From JAEUJM01 sp044221555 (lineage in GTDB: Bacteria; Actinomycetota; Acidimicrobiia; Acidimicrobiales; DATDAH01): a DNA stretch of 64,000 nt. The notes under the pieces are model-generated. The model saw nothing but the letters and a program-made list of their open reading frames with translations, was not told where the DNA came from and made no database searches. Numbering within the stretch: position 1 is the first letter of the stretch; each line of letters begins with the position of its first letter. The translations under genes and the position numbers were made by a program. The DNA lies in the NCBI GenBank assembly GCA_044221555.1, contig JBGAOY010000017.1, positions 25,934 to 89,933 on the forward strand, read 5' to 3'. Below, in pieces: positions 49,117 through 58,957 of this stretch.

Positions 49117-50876
49117 GATCGCTCCAGTCGGGTCTTCACCTTGCGGGCGGCGGGTTTGGTGGGTGCCGGCCGGCCGGCCGCGCCCGAGGAGCGTCCGCCG
49201 CCGGCCGATGGTCGGTTGGGCCCCGACGAGCCCCGGTCGGCGTCGGCGGCCGCCTGCCCGGCCGTGGCCAGGCCCTGCATCTCCTGCAGGTTGCGCCACC
49301 ACGCCTTGATGGCCTCGCGCTGGTGCACCCAGGCCACGACGAGGCCCACGATCACCAGCACCACGAACCCGGTGGCGAGGGCCGCGTCGTAGGGGTTGCC
49401 GCCGTTCTCGTGGGCGGTGCGGGCCAGCGCCACGGGCAGGGCGCCCAGCGTGGCCACCAGCGGCGGCCACACGGTGCGGAAGGCGGTGCGGCTGCCCTGC
49501 ACCTCGGGGGGCAGCAGCTGCCAGTTGTCGGACGGCTCCGGGGCGCCCATCACCACACTGATCACCGCGCCGGCGCCGCCGGCGAAGGCCAGCGGCAGCA
49601 GGCAGATCGCCGCCAGCTTCACGCCGTCGACCGACGGGTCGACCAGCACCGCGGTGGCGCCCGCCACGATGCCCACCTTCACCATCACCAGGGCGGCCAC
49701 CGGCAAGTGGCGGACCATGACGTAGCCGACGGTGAGCGGCAGGGCGTCACGCCGCCCGGGGTGATCGGTCTCCTGGGCCAGTGGCTCGATGGCATCCAGG
49801 CCGGCGATGAACATGGCCAGGCCGGCCACCACCACGAGCGCGATCGTGCCCTCCCACACCCCTCGCAGCGCGAGCCCGGCCACGACGGCCACGATGACCA
49901 GGCGGGCGATGCGCGCCGCCGGCCAACGCAGGATGCCGCGCAGCCCCCGGTGCCAGATGGGGAACCGCCCGTGGTGGCGCTCGCGCACCCACGGCGTGAG
50001 GCGGGGCAGCTCCATGGCCAACTGGCGGCGCAGCACGATGACGGTGCGCAGGTCCTGCAGGGTGGCCGCGAACTTGAGCTGGCCCACCAGGCGGGTGCGG
50101 CGCTCCGCCGCCTCCAGCGACACGCCGCCCACGCTGGCCAGGCCGAACCCCAGCACCACGACGGCGACCACCAGCGGCACGACGGCGAGCACTTCGAAGT
50201 CGATGGGCCAGAAGGCCAACTCCCCCAGGTAGGCCGTGGGCGAGGTGGGCAGCACGTCGAACGCGTCGGCGATGGCCCAGGCCAGCAGGCCCCCGCCGAC
50301 CACGGTGGCCACCCACGACGGCAGCCGGCGGCCCGACGCCAGGAACGCGCACCCCAACCCGAGCGCCACCGTGGCCGCCGCGAACAACGCCCCGCAGGCG
50401 ATCCAGGCCAGCGGCGAGCCGCCGAGGCGGCGCACCGCCAACTGACCCACGATGGCCCCCACCACGACCGAGAGGAACATGGCGAACCGGAGTTGGCGGA
50501 TCGCCGGGCCCCGCAACGCCGCCGCACGGGGCACAGGGGCGAGCAGCACGTGGCGGACATCGGGGGCCTCGAGCGCGATGGGGCCGCCCCGCGCCCCCGA
50601 CCGCAGGCCCAGCGCCACGGCGGCGGCCACGATCACCCCGAGCAGCGCGGGGCCCTCGGCCAGCACTCGGTCGATGCCGGCCTGGTCCAACCGCGGCCCG
50701 CTGGTGAGACCCGACAGGAACAGCACCGCGCCGCCCCCGAAGATGGCCGCGAGGTACACCTGGTAGAGCGCGTCGATCCAGTGGATCTTGGCCACGCGCC
50801 GCTTGCGTCGAGCAGCCCGCAGGCCGGCCAGCGCGGCGATGCTGACGGTGGGCTCGGGTGCCAGCGTGGTGGTCAC
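49113..50876 (-). CDS. Multi-pass membrane subunit of an ABC exporter
   Basis: I start at GTG 50876, giving 587 residues; the longer upstream extension is Arg/Ser-rich and unlikely. About 12 hydrophobic helices are visible, including ALLGVIVAAAVALGLRSG, IACGALFAAATVALGLGCAF and IALVVVAGLAMFIAGLDAIE. A basic C-terminal tail (PAPTKPAARKVKTRLERS) overlaps the ATPase gene. The pattern recalls the actinobacterial DUF6297-type membrane proteins coupled to ABC ATPases, which I offer as a tentative match. Substrate unknown. The next gene upstream is divergent with a leaderless promoter. Confidence 0.82.
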   Translation of the reverse strand: MTTTLAPEPTVSIAALAGLRAARRKRRVAKIHWIDALYQVYLAAIFGGGAVLFLSGLTSGPRLDQAGIDRVLAEGPALLGVIVAAAVALGLRSGARGGPIALEAPDVRHVLLAPVPRAAALRGPAIRQLRFAMFLSVVVGAIVGQLAVRRLGGSPLAWIACGALFAAATVALGLGCAFLASGRRLPSWVATVVGGGLLAWAIADAFDVLPTSPTAYLGELAFWPIDFEVLAVVPLVVAVVVLGFGLASVGGVSLEAAERRTRLVGQLKFAATLQDLRTVIVLRRQLAMELPRLTPWVRERHHGRFPIWHRGLRGILRWPAARIARLVIVAVVAGLALRGVWEGTIALVVVAGLAMFIAGLDAIEPLAQETDHPGRRDALPLTVGYVMVRHLPVAALVMVKVGIVAGATAVLVDPSVDGVKLAAICLLPLAFAGGAGAVISVVMGAPEPSDNWQLLPPEVQGSRTAFRTVWPPLVATLGALPVALARTAHENGGNPYDAALATGFVVLVIVGLVVAWVHQREAIKAWWRNLQEMQGLATAGQAAADADRGSSGPNRPSAGGGRSSGAAGRPAPTKPAARKVKTRLERS

Positions 50877-51006
50877 GCGGACCGCTCCGGGCACCTCATG
50901 CGCGCGGCACCGCGCCGACGCCGGCAGCGCTCGGAGGATCGGGCATGCAGGCCGCTCCGGCCGGGCGCCACCGTCGTCATCACGCCCGGCATCGTACGCT
51001 CGCGCT

Positions 51007-52608
51007 GTGCCGGGACTCCCATCGCCCCAGGCGCTGCTGTTCGCCGCGGCGGACGCCACCGCCGACGGCCCCGTGCGGCGCGAGGCGCTGTACGCCGCGG
51101 CCGTGCTCATCGGGGCCACCGCGTTCCTCCTGCTGGTCACCGCCGCGCTCACCCGACCCCGTCGGCCCGATCCCGGCGAGCCCACGATGGATCTCGGCCC
51201 GGAGCCGCCCGCGGTGGTCGACCTGCTCACCGACAACTTCGAGGTGACCTCCGAGGCGGTGCCGGCCACGCTGCTCGACCTGGCCGCGCGCCGGTGGGTC
51301 GAGCTCGAGGCCTACGGCGACCAGACGCTGTGCCGCCTGGCCTCCGCCGGCACGGGCCCACTGCTGCCCTACGAGCAGCGGGTGCTCTCCCACCTGCACG
51401 ACCTCGCCGTCGGCGGCGTGGTGCCGGCCGAGGCGCTCACCACGGGGCCCGAAGCCGTGTCGGCTGCGTGGTGGCGCTCGTTCCGCCGTGAGGTGATCGC
51501 CGACGCCCGGAGCCGGGGCCTGTGCCGACGACGGTGGCCTCCGTGGGTGGCGGGCCTGGCGTGGGTGGCCGTGCTGGTGTCGACGGCACTGCTGTGGGCG
51601 TCGGGCGTCGACTCCAACGAGGAGGGCCTCGCCGCCACCGCCGTCGCCGTGCTGGCCGCGATCATCGTCACCGGATCACTCGCCGGCCGCATCACCGCGT
51701 CCGACCGACAGCGCGACACCCCGGCCGGGCTCGAGGCGGGCGGCCGGTGGCTGGGGGTCCGGCGCTACCTGGTCGACCACGGCGACTTCGCCGACCAACC
51801 GGCCGCGGCCGTGGCGCTGTGGGACCGCTACCTGGCCCACGCCGCCGCCATGGACCTGGCCGGCCTGGCCGTGCAGCAACTGCCGCTGGGCGCCGAGGAC
51901 GACCGCCATGCGTGGAGCGCGGTGACGGGCGAGTGGCGGCCGGTGATCGTGGACTACCCCCGGTTCAAGCCCGGTTGGGGCCGGCACCCCACCGCGGCCA
52001 TCACGCTGGGGCTGCTCGGCGCGGCGGCGTCGGCCGCGGTGGCGTGGGGCTCGTTCCGCTTCGCCCACGACACCGATCTGGACGGCCGGCTCACGCTCGA
52101 TCCCGTGCTGCTCGAGCGGGCCGGGTGGGTGGCCCTGCTGGTGTGCCTGGCCATGCTCGTGCCCCTCGGCTACGCCGTCGCCGAGCTGTGGCGCGGCCTC
52201 GCCGACGCGTTCAGCCGGCGCACCGTCACCGGGCTCGTCCTGCGCACGCGCGCACGGGCCGGCGGCATGCAGGCACCTCGCGTCGTGCGCTACTTCACCG
52301 ACCCGCAACGGCGGGGCAGCACCGAGCCCGAGCCCCGGTGGTACGTGGCGGTCGACACGGGCGAGCTCGACCGCTTCGACGCCTGGCGCGTGCGGCGCCG
52401 CCACTACCAGCGGGTGCACCAGCACCAGCGCGTGCAGGTCGAGCTGACACCGCGCCTCGGCTACGTGCGCTCCGTCACGCCGCTCGACGCCTCGGGCCGC
52501 GCCGTGGGCGCGCCCGCGGTCGAGTCGCTCCCGGCGCTCACCCCCGACCAGGCGGCTGCTGCCTCCGCCCTGCTCGCCGCCGCCCGCGCCCTGTCCGAAC
52601 AGCGGTAA
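51007..52608 (+). CDS. DUF2207-like predicted membrane protein
   Basis: The 533 residues start at GTG 51007 with TACGCT six bases upstream. An N-terminal helix (REALYAAAVLIGATAFLLLV) is followed by a winged-helix-like soluble segment (PPAVVDLLTDNFEVTSEAVP, ATLLDLAARRWVELE) typical of DUF2207. Then come paired helices (WVAGLAWVAVLVSTALLWAS), another cytoplasmic stretch, and two further helices. A C-terminal soluble domain carries PRWYVAVDTGELDRFDAWRV. DUF2207 proteins are membrane proteins of unknown role. It precedes the sigma-factor operon by 27 bases and could belong to it. Confidence 0.78.
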   Translation: MPGLPSPQALLFAAADATADGPVRREALYAAAVLIGATAFLLLVTAALTRPRRPDPGEPTMDLGPEPPAVVDLLTDNFEVTSEAVPATLLDLAARRWVELEAYGDQTLCRLASAGTGPLLPYEQRVLSHLHDLAVGGVVPAEALTTGPEAVSAAWWRSFRREVIADARSRGLCRRRWPPWVAGLAWVAVLVSTALLWASGVDSNEEGLAATAVAVLAAIIVTGSLAGRITASDRQRDTPAGLEAGGRWLGVRRYLVDHGDFADQPAAAVALWDRYLAHAAAMDLAGLAVQQLPLGAEDDRHAWSAVTGEWRPVIVDYPRFKPGWGRHPTAAITLGLLGAAASAAVAWGSFRFAHDTDLDGRLTLDPVLLERAGWVALLVCLAMLVPLGYAVAELWRGLADAFSRRTVTGLVLRTRARAGGMQAPRVVRYFTDPQRRGSTEPEPRWYVAVDTGELDRFDAWRVRRRHYQRVHQHQRVQVELTPRLGYVRSVTPLDASGRAVGAPAVESLPALTPDQAAAASALLAAARALSEQR

Positions 52609-52635
52609 CCGCCGAAAATCCGAACGGGGGGTCGG

Positions 52636-53190
52636 TTGACACAGGCAGGTGTGGACCCCACCGGCACCGAACCGAGCGACGGCGCGCTCCTCGCCGCCGT
52701 GCGCGACGGCGACCGGCGAGCCCTGGAGGTGCTCTACCGCCGGCACGCCCCGTGGCTGGCGCTGCGCCTGTCGCACCGGTGCGCGGACCCGGGCATGGTG
52801 GACGAGGCCCTCCAGGACACGTTCGTGACCGTCTGGCGGAAGGCGGGCTCGTGGTCGGGTGAGGGCGAGGCGGCCGCCTGGATCTGGGGCGTCGCCATCC
52901 GCACGCTCATGAGCCGCATGCGGCCACGGGCCCCCTTGCTGGCCCGTCTGGCGGCCCGGCGCGCCGAGCCGCTCGACTCGGCCGAGGATCTCGTGCTGAC
53001 CGGGATCCAGCACGGCGAGCTGGGGCCCGCCATCGACAACCTGTCCCCCGAATTGCGCTCGGTGGTCCAGGCCACGGTGCTCGACGGCCTCACCACCCGG
53101 GAGGCCGCGCAGTTGCTCGGCATCCCCTCGGGAACGGTCAAGACCCGCATGCGCCGGGCCCGCCACGAGCTGCGAGCGGCGCTGGCATGA
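52636..53190 (+). CDS. ECF-type RNA polymerase sigma factor
   Basis: The 184 residues begin at TTG 52636, or possibly GTG 52651. Region 2 reads FVTVWRKAGSWSGEGEAAAW after DEALQDT; region 4 reads LTTREAAQLLGIPSGTVKTR, a helix-turn-helix. There is no long linker, as in extracytoplasmic-function sigmas. A zinc-finger anti-sigma gene follows 88 bases later and then an ABC transporter, so it probably controls this operon in response to an envelope signal. GC content and codon use match the neighbours. Confidence 0.92.
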   Translation: MTQAGVDPTGTEPSDGALLAAVRDGDRRALEVLYRRHAPWLALRLSHRCADPGMVDEALQDTFVTVWRKAGSWSGEGEAAAWIWGVAIRTLMSRMRPRAPLLARLAARRAEPLDSAEDLVLTGIQHGELGPAIDNLSPELRSVVQATVLDGLTTREAAQLLGIPSGTVKTRMRRARHELRAALA

Positions 53191-53278
53191 CCCGTCCCGA
53201 CCGCGCCGTCCGACCGCTCTCCCCGTCGGTCGTCCGAGCGCACCCCCCGTCCGTCCTCCGCACCCGAAAGGCCCCGTC

Positions 53279-54133
53279 ATGACCGCCGGCCCCTGGCACC
53301 TCGACGCCGACCTGCTCGACCGCTACGCCGCGTTCACGTTGGCCCCGTCCGGGCGAGCCTCGGTCGAGTCCCACCTCCAGGCCTGCAGCACCTGCCGTGC
53401 CGCGGTCGCCGAGAGCCAGGCGGCGGCGCTCGGCCATCGCCTCGACCACGTCTGGGCCGGCACGCTCGATCGCATCGACGTTCCCCGGCGCAGCTGGTTG
53501 CACCGGTTGGCGGCCGCGTTCGGGGTTCCCGACCACATGGCCCGCCTGCTCGGGATCACCGCCGCGTTCCGAGCCGCGTGGGTGGCGTCGGTCGCGCTGG
53601 TGATGGCGGCCGCCGTGGCCATCGAGCGGGGCGGCCTGGGGCCGGTGCCCTTCCTGTTGCTCTCACCGCTGGTGCCGGTGGTGGGCGTCGCCGCCGCGTA
53701 CAGCGGCGGCACGCGCGATCACAGCTGTCGCCCCTTCGAGGGGGCCACGCCCTTCGGCGAGCTGCGCCTGGTCCTGCTGCGCAGCACGGCGGTGACGGTG
53801 GCATCGATCGCGCTGCTCGCCGCGGTCTCGCTCCTGCTGCCCGGTGTCGGCCTGGAATCGGTGGCGTGGCTGCTGCCCGCGCTCGCCCTCACGGCGGCCA
53901 CCCTGGCGCTCACCACCCGCGTCCCGCCCGAGCGGGCCGCCTGGGTGGTCGCAGTCGGCTGGCTGGTCACCCTGCAGGTCGGCGGCACCCTCGCACCGCG
54001 GGCGCAGCGACCCACGGCCACCGATCTCGGCGCCCTCGGCCTGCCGCTGCAACTCGTCGCGCTGATCGTCCTCGCCGTGTCGACGACGGCCTTCGTCGCC
54101 CGCCGCAACCAGATCGATCTCCCCACCCGGTAA
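53279..54133 (+). CDS. Membrane anti-sigma factor with zf-HC2 motif
   Basis: The 284 residues open with a zinc-binding anti-sigma motif, His32-x3-Cys36-x2-Cys39 (SHLQACSTCRAAV). A basic linker follows, then about six transmembrane helices from residue 100 (WVASVALVMAAAVAIERGG, VPFLLLSPLVPVVGVAAAYS, and later pairs). Such proteins hold the ECF sigma at the membrane until a signal releases it. The many helices suggest a transport- or lipid-linked signal. It is followed after 12 bases by the ABC ATPase. Confidence 0.88.
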   Translation: MTAGPWHLDADLLDRYAAFTLAPSGRASVESHLQACSTCRAAVAESQAAALGHRLDHVWAGTLDRIDVPRRSWLHRLAAAFGVPDHMARLLGITAAFRAAWVASVALVMAAAVAIERGGLGPVPFLLLSPLVPVVGVAAAYSGGTRDHSCRPFEGATPFGELRLVLLRSTAVTVASIALLAAVSLLLPGVGLESVAWLLPALALTAATLALTTRVPPERAAWVVAVGWLVTLQVGGTLAPRAQRPTATDLGALGLPLQLVALIVLAVSTTAFVARRNQIDLPTR

Positions 54134-54145
54134 CGGAGGATCACC

Positions 54146-55042
54146 ATGCCCATCACGGTTCGCATCGACGACCTCGAGAAGCACTTCGGCCGGGTCCGGG
54201 CCGTCGACGGCGTCTCCCTCACGCTCGAGCCCGGCATCATCGGGTTCCTCGGGCCCAACGGCGCGGGCAAGACCACCCTGCTCCGCATGATCGCCACGGT
54301 GCTCGCCCCCGACCGTGGCGGCCTGGAGGTGCTCGGCCACGACCCGCGCGGCGCGGCCGACCGGGAGGAGATCCGCCGCCGGCTCGGCTACCTGCCCCAG
54401 GAGCCCGGCTTCCACCGCAGCTTCACCACCTTCGACTTCGTCGACTACATCGCCATCCTGAAAGGCCTCACCGACCGCAGGCGCCGCCACGACGAGGTGC
54501 GTCGGGTGCTCGACCTGGTGGGCCTCGACCAGGTGATGCACAAGCGCATCCGCGCCCTGTCGGGCGGCATGCGCCGGCGGGTGGGGATCGCCCAGAGCCT
54601 GCTGGGCGACCCCGACCTGCTGGTGCTCGACGAGCCGACCGCGGGCCTCGACCCCGAGCAGCGCCTCCGCTTCCGCGAGCTGCTCACGGGCCGCGACCGC
54701 GACCGTACCGTGGTGCTCTCCACCCACCAGACCGACGACGTGGCCGCCCTGTGCCAGCGGGTGGTGGTGATCCTCGACGGCCAGGTCCGCTTCGACGGGC
54801 GCCCCGCCGACCTCACCGCGCGGGCCGACGGCCACGTGTGGGCGGCGTCCGAGCGCGACCCCTCGGCCCAGTTGGCCTGGTCGGGCCCCGACGGGCGGGT
54901 CCGCCACATCGGCACGCCCCCCGCCGGCGCGGAGCTGACCGCTCCCACGCTCGAGGACGGCTACCTCCTGCTCGTCGGCTCGTCCGCGCTCTCGGACGCC
55001 TCGGGCGCCACGGCCGCATCGCCGACCGGCACGGCCGTCTGA
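54146..55042 (+). CDS. ABC transporter ATP-binding protein
   Basis: The 298 residues carry Walker A GPNGAGKTT, Q-loop YLPQEPGF, signature LSGGMRRRVGIAQ, Walker B LLVLDEPTAGLD and the switch His in STHQT. This is the ABC-2 exporter type, with a C-terminal extension (about 220-298) that may bind the permease. GGAGGATCACC precedes ATG 54146. Its stop overlaps the next start (TGATG). It is part of the sigma/anti-sigma operon; cargo unknown. Confidence 0.92.
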   Translation: MPITVRIDDLEKHFGRVRAVDGVSLTLEPGIIGFLGPNGAGKTTLLRMIATVLAPDRGGLEVLGHDPRGAADREEIRRRLGYLPQEPGFHRSFTTFDFVDYIAILKGLTDRRRRHDEVRRVLDLVGLDQVMHKRIRALSGGMRRRVGIAQSLLGDPDLLVLDEPTAGLDPEQRLRFRELLTGRDRDRTVVLSTHQTDDVAALCQRVVVILDGQVRFDGRPADLTARADGHVWAASERDPSAQLAWSGPDGRVRHIGTPPAGAELTAPTLEDGYLLLVGSSALSDASGATAASPTGTAV

Positions 55043-56847
55043 TGGAGCTCCTCGTCCTGGCTGCGTTGGTGGGCGGAGCCGTCCTCGTCTACCGCTTCGT
55101 GTCAGCCGACAACGGCGGCCCCGACCTGGCCTGGGGCGGCCCCGGCCTCGCGACATCCCCCGGCCAGGGCCCCTCGGGGACCGCGGCGGTGCCGGCCGTA
55201 TCGCCCTACCGGGCCGAGGAGGCGCCGGCGGCGCGACCCACCGCGCTGGCGCTGTCGCGGATCGAGGCCCGACGTCTGCTGGCCAGCCCCCTGATCTGGG
55301 TGGGGGTCGGGCTGACCGCGTTGGAGTGCCTCGCGGCGATGGACTCCGGGCTACCCGACCAGTCCGAGTGGCTGAGCCTCGGGGGCCGCCTGCTGCCGCT
55401 CCTGATCTTCCCCCTGTGCGGCATGGTCGTGATCGCCGCCAACCGCGCTGCTCTTCGACCCCGCCGCGACGGCACCGACGAACTGCTCGACACGCTCCCG
55501 GCGCGGCCGTCGATCCGCACCCTGGGTCTGCTGCTCGGCCTGCGGGCACCCCTCGTGGTCGGGGCCGTGGCCACGGGCGCACTGGCCACCTGCGTGTGGT
55601 TCGGCGCAGGGAAGGCCGACGGGCAGCCGCTGCTGGAGGCGTCCACCCTCGACCTGCCCGTCACCGACATCGGCCCGGGCAACCTCGTGATCACGCTCAC
55701 GCTGGTGCTGTGCGCCGGCGCCCTCGGCATCGGCCTGGCCCGCCTGCTGCCGTGGTCGTTCGTCCCCATCCTGGCCCTGGTCGCCGTCGGCGTGGTCTCG
55801 GCCGGGCTCGGCCGGGAGGACCTCTCGTCCACCGTGGGCGGGATCAGCCCCCTGGTCAACGCCGCCGGCGACCTGCCCGCGTTCCTCGCCCCCTACCCGG
55901 CCGGCTGGCACGTCGCGTACCTGCTCGGGCTCGCAGGCGTGGCCGCAGGGGTGTCGTTCCTGCTCGACGGCGACCGCCGCTGGGGAGCGTGCACGCTCAC
56001 GGTGGCGTCGGCCCTGATCGCCGTCGCGATCGTCGGCCACAGCCGGACCTACGCCGGCGACACGCCCGAGCGGATCGCCGACCTGGTCACCGAGCCCGGC
56101 GACCACCAGCGCTGCGTCCAGAACGCCTCGGCCGAGGTCTGCGTGTACCCCGACCTGCTGGCGTTCGCGCCAGAGTGGCTCGACCTCGTCACGGCGGTGG
56201 TGGATGCGGCACCCGCCGCTGCCGTCGAGGGCCGCTTCCCCGTGGCCCAACGCCTGTCGGCCGACGAGATCTCGGCGTTGGATCCAGCCGTGCAGGCCGA
56301 GATCGAACGCCGTGGCGACGCCTACGACTGGGCCGACCAGCCCGGGCTGCACCCCGACCTGCGTTGGGGGGCGGCCGGCACCCTCGATTCGCGGGGCCTG
56401 CAGGTGGCCAACGACCTGGTGGGCTTCCCCGAGACAGGTACCGACGCCGACACCCCCTGTTACGCCGGCGGCCAGGCCCGGGCCGCGATCGTGGTGGCAC
56501 TGGCCGGGCGGGCGGCACCCGACACCCCGCGCCGCGCCTTCGCGGCGCCGTCCGCCGGGGGCTACACGCCCGACAGCGGGGCGGGCTTCGCCGCCGGCGA
56601 CGTCACCGCGCTGGCCGAGGACAACTGGGAGATCGACGCCGAGCCGGTGGTGGTGCACAGCGAGAGCGACCTGGCGGTGGGACGATCCCTGCTCGCTCGC
56701 CCCGTGGACGAGGTGCGGCGGGTGCTGGCCGCCGACTGGGAGCGGTGGATCGACCCGGCCACCCCGACGAGCGAGTTGGCCGAGGCGTTCGGGCTCACGG
56801 CCTCGGCGACCGCCCCGGCGCCCCAGGGGCTCGAACCATGTCGGTGA
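55042..56847 (+). CDS. ABC-2-type permease with large extracellular domain
   Basis: The 601 residues start with one helix (LLVLAALVGGAVLVYRFV) and a Pro/Gly-rich linker. About eight further helices fill residues 75-335 (PLIWVGVGLTALECLAAM, LLPLLIFPLCGMVVIAA, and so on). Residues 345-601 form a soluble, probably external domain with a cysteine pair (RCVQNASAEVCVYPD) and WERWIDPATPTSELAEAFG near the end. It is coupled to the ATPase by TGATG. The external domain, resembling M1-peptidase-associated ABC proteins in layout, lacks a visible HExxH. Role unknown. Confidence 0.82.
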   Translation: MELLVLAALVGGAVLVYRFVSADNGGPDLAWGGPGLATSPGQGPSGTAAVPAVSPYRAEEAPAARPTALALSRIEARRLLASPLIWVGVGLTALECLAAMDSGLPDQSEWLSLGGRLLPLLIFPLCGMVVIAANRAALRPRRDGTDELLDTLPARPSIRTLGLLLGLRAPLVVGAVATGALATCVWFGAGKADGQPLLEASTLDLPVTDIGPGNLVITLTLVLCAGALGIGLARLLPWSFVPILALVAVGVVSAGLGREDLSSTVGGISPLVNAAGDLPAFLAPYPAGWHVAYLLGLAGVAAGVSFLLDGDRRWGACTLTVASALIAVAIVGHSRTYAGDTPERIADLVTEPGDHQRCVQNASAEVCVYPDLLAFAPEWLDLVTAVVDAAPAAAVEGRFPVAQRLSADEISALDPAVQAEIERRGDAYDWADQPGLHPDLRWGAAGTLDSRGLQVANDLVGFPETGTDADTPCYAGGQARAAIVVALAGRAAPDTPRRAFAAPSAGGYTPDSGAGFAAGDVTALAEDNWEIDAEPVVVHSESDLAVGRSLLARPVDEVRRVLAADWERWIDPATPTSELAEAFGLTASATAPAPQGLEPCR

Positions 56848-57512
56848 CCCTCGACCTCGTACGACCCACCGCACGGGCGGCGCGCCTCGTGGTGGTGGGC
56901 GCCGGGCCCGTGACGGGATTGGCGCTGCTGGCCCTCCTCTCGGTGACGTCACACCCGCCGGCACCGCTGCTGGTGCTCGTGGGCCTGGTCGTGGCTGCAC
57001 CGGCAGGCCACCTGCTGGACGACCCCGCCGCCGACGTCTTCGCCCCCTCCCCCACCACGCTCGGTCGCCGGCGCCTCGAGCGCCTGGCCCTCGGCGGGCC
57101 GTTGCTGGCCGTGGGGTGGGCGCTCGTGGTCGACAGGGCACGGTTCCTCGACGGCTTCCAGTCACTCCCGCTCGGCGCGCTGACGGTCGAGGTCGCGACG
57201 TTCGGCCTGCTGACGCTCGCCATCGCCGCCGTCGCCGCCCGCCACGGCGACTACTCGCCCGGTGTGACCGCCTCCGTGGGCCTGGTGATGGCGGTCGCGC
57301 TGCTCTTCGTGGCCTCCCAGGCGCTTCCGGCGTCGTGGCCCGTCCCCCAGATCGATCCCGGTGCCCACCCCCGCCGCTGGTGGTGGGTGGGCGCCCTCTC
57401 GTTGGCCGTCCTCGCCTGGTGCAGCCGCGACCCCGGCGCGGTCGCTCCCCGCCTGCCCCGACGCCCACATCGCCGGATGACGGCCTTCTTGGAGGAACCC
57501 GGCGCCGTTTAG
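56838..57512 (+). CDS. Membrane protein at the end of the ECF-ABC operon
   Basis: The 224 residues start at ATG 56838, ten bases before the previous stop. Six hydrophobic segments are visible (VVVGAGPVTGLALLALLS, PLLVLVGLVVAAPAGHLL, LGGPLLAVGWALVV, and three more), with a short basic tail. The layout suggests a second membrane subunit of the ABC system. No family is recognised with confidence. Confidence 0.8.
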   Translation: MSVTLDLVRPTARAARLVVVGAGPVTGLALLALLSVTSHPPAPLLVLVGLVVAAPAGHLLDDPAADVFAPSPTTLGRRRLERLALGGPLLAVGWALVVDRARFLDGFQSLPLGALTVEVATFGLLTLAIAAVAARHGDYSPGVTASVGLVMAVALLFVASQALPASWPVPQIDPGAHPRRWWWVGALSLAVLAWCSRDPGAVAPRLPRRPHRRMTAFLEEPGAV

Positions 57513-57521
57513 CATCTCACC

Positions 57522-58931
57522 GTGCCCAACCCCGGTGACCTGTTGTTCGACGGCGTGAGCGCCGCCGCGGATGCGCTGGCCCGCGGCGACGTGTCGTCGG
57601 TGGAGCTGGTGGAGGCCTCGCTCCGGCGCATCGAGGAGCTCGATCCGCACCTCAACGCCTTCCGGTGCACCTGGTCGGCCGAGGCCCTCGAGGGTGCCCG
57701 CTCGGCCGACGCGGCCCGGGCCGCGGGCGACGACCGTCCGCTGCTCGGCGTTCCGCTGGCGGTCAAGGACGAGATCGACATCGCCGGACGCGTCACCGGC
57801 TACGGCAGCCGGGCCTGCACCGAGCCCGCCGCCGGCGATGCCGAGGTGGTGCGACGCCTGCGGGCCGCCGGGTGCATCTTCGTGGGCAAGACCAACATGC
57901 CCGAGTTCGGGCAGTGGGGGTTCACCGAGAGCGACCTGCACGGGATCACCCGCAACCCGTGGGACCTCGACCGCACCCCGGGCGGCTCGAGCGGCGGTTC
58001 GGCGGCGGCGGTGGCCGCCGGCATGGTGCCGGCCGCGCTCGGCGGCGACGGCGGGGGCTCGATCCGCATCCCGGCCGCGTGCTGCGCGCTGTTCGGGATG
58101 AAGGTGACGCGGGGGCGGATCAGCCCCGCCCCCGAGGCCGACCTGTGGAACGGGCTCGCCGTGGTCGGCCCGCTCACCCGATCGGTCCGCGACTCGGCGG
58201 TGCTCACCGACATCCTGCGGGGCAACCTGCCCACCGACAAGTACCGCTGCGACGACCCGCCGTTCTCGTTCGTCGAAGCGGTCGACGCCCCGCACCGCCC
58301 GCTGCGGATCGCCCTGTCCACGCGGAGCGCGGTCCCGGGGCAGCGCGTCGCCCGCGTGATGGTCGCGGCCGCCGAGTCGGCGGCGGCCACGCTCACCGAG
58401 TTGGGCCACCAGGTGGAGGTGGTCGACCAGCGGTGGCCCGAGCCGCTCCTCGCCTTCGCCACCCTCGGCAACGGCGGGATCCGCGAGCACGTCGAGCAGA
58501 CCGCCCATCCCGAACGGGTGGAGCGCGCCACCAAGATCCACCTCGGCCGCGTGCCCCTCCCCGCGGCGGCCGAGCGGTGGGGCCTGCACCGCGCCGGCGT
58601 GGTGTCACGGCAGGCCAACCGAGTGTTCGAGCACCACGACCTCCTGCTCACACCGGTGATCGGGTCGCTCCCCAAGCGCGCCGGCGGCCTGGGTCACGCC
58701 GGCGCCGCGATCACCTCGTTGCGCAACCTCTGGGCGGTGCCCTTCACCACCCTGTGGAACGTGGCCGGCAACCCGGCGGCCACCATGCCGGCGGGCTTCA
58801 CCGACGACGGGGTGCCGCTCGGGGTGCAGTTGGTCGCCCCGATGGGCGACGAGTGCACCATCTACACGGTGGCCTCCCAGTTCGAGCAGGCCCGCCCCTG
58901 GGCCCAGCGGCGCCCCGTGCTCACGACCTGA
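57522..58931 (+). CDS. Amidase (amidase signature family)
   Basis: The 469 residues show the full catalytic triad: Lys82 (PLAVKDEIDIAG), cis-Ser156 (GGSSGGSAAAV) and nucleophile Ser180 (GDGGGSIRIPA). The central GFRNPWDLDRTPGG-like block reads HGITRNPWDLDRTPGG. The enzyme hydrolyses amides to acids; members include glutaminyl-tRNA amidotransferase GatA and catabolic amidases. The absence of GatB/C nearby and the specific loops favour a catabolic amidase. TAGCAT six bases before GTG 57522 indicates a leaderless transcript separate from the ABC operon. Confidence 0.92.
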   Translation: MPNPGDLLFDGVSAAADALARGDVSSVELVEASLRRIEELDPHLNAFRCTWSAEALEGARSADAARAAGDDRPLLGVPLAVKDEIDIAGRVTGYGSRACTEPAAGDAEVVRRLRAAGCIFVGKTNMPEFGQWGFTESDLHGITRNPWDLDRTPGGSSGGSAAAVAAGMVPAALGGDGGGSIRIPAACCALFGMKVTRGRISPAPEADLWNGLAVVGPLTRSVRDSAVLTDILRGNLPTDKYRCDDPPFSFVEAVDAPHRPLRIALSTRSAVPGQRVARVMVAAAESAAATLTELGHQVEVVDQRWPEPLLAFATLGNGGIREHVEQTAHPERVERATKIHLGRVPLPAAAERWGLHRAGVVSRQANRVFEHHDLLLTPVIGSLPKRAGGLGHAGAAITSLRNLWAVPFTTLWNVAGNPAATMPAGFTDDGVPLGVQLVAPMGDECTIYTVASQFEQARPWAQRRPVLTT

Positions 58932-58957
58932 CCCGCTGACCGACTGACCGGCACGGT

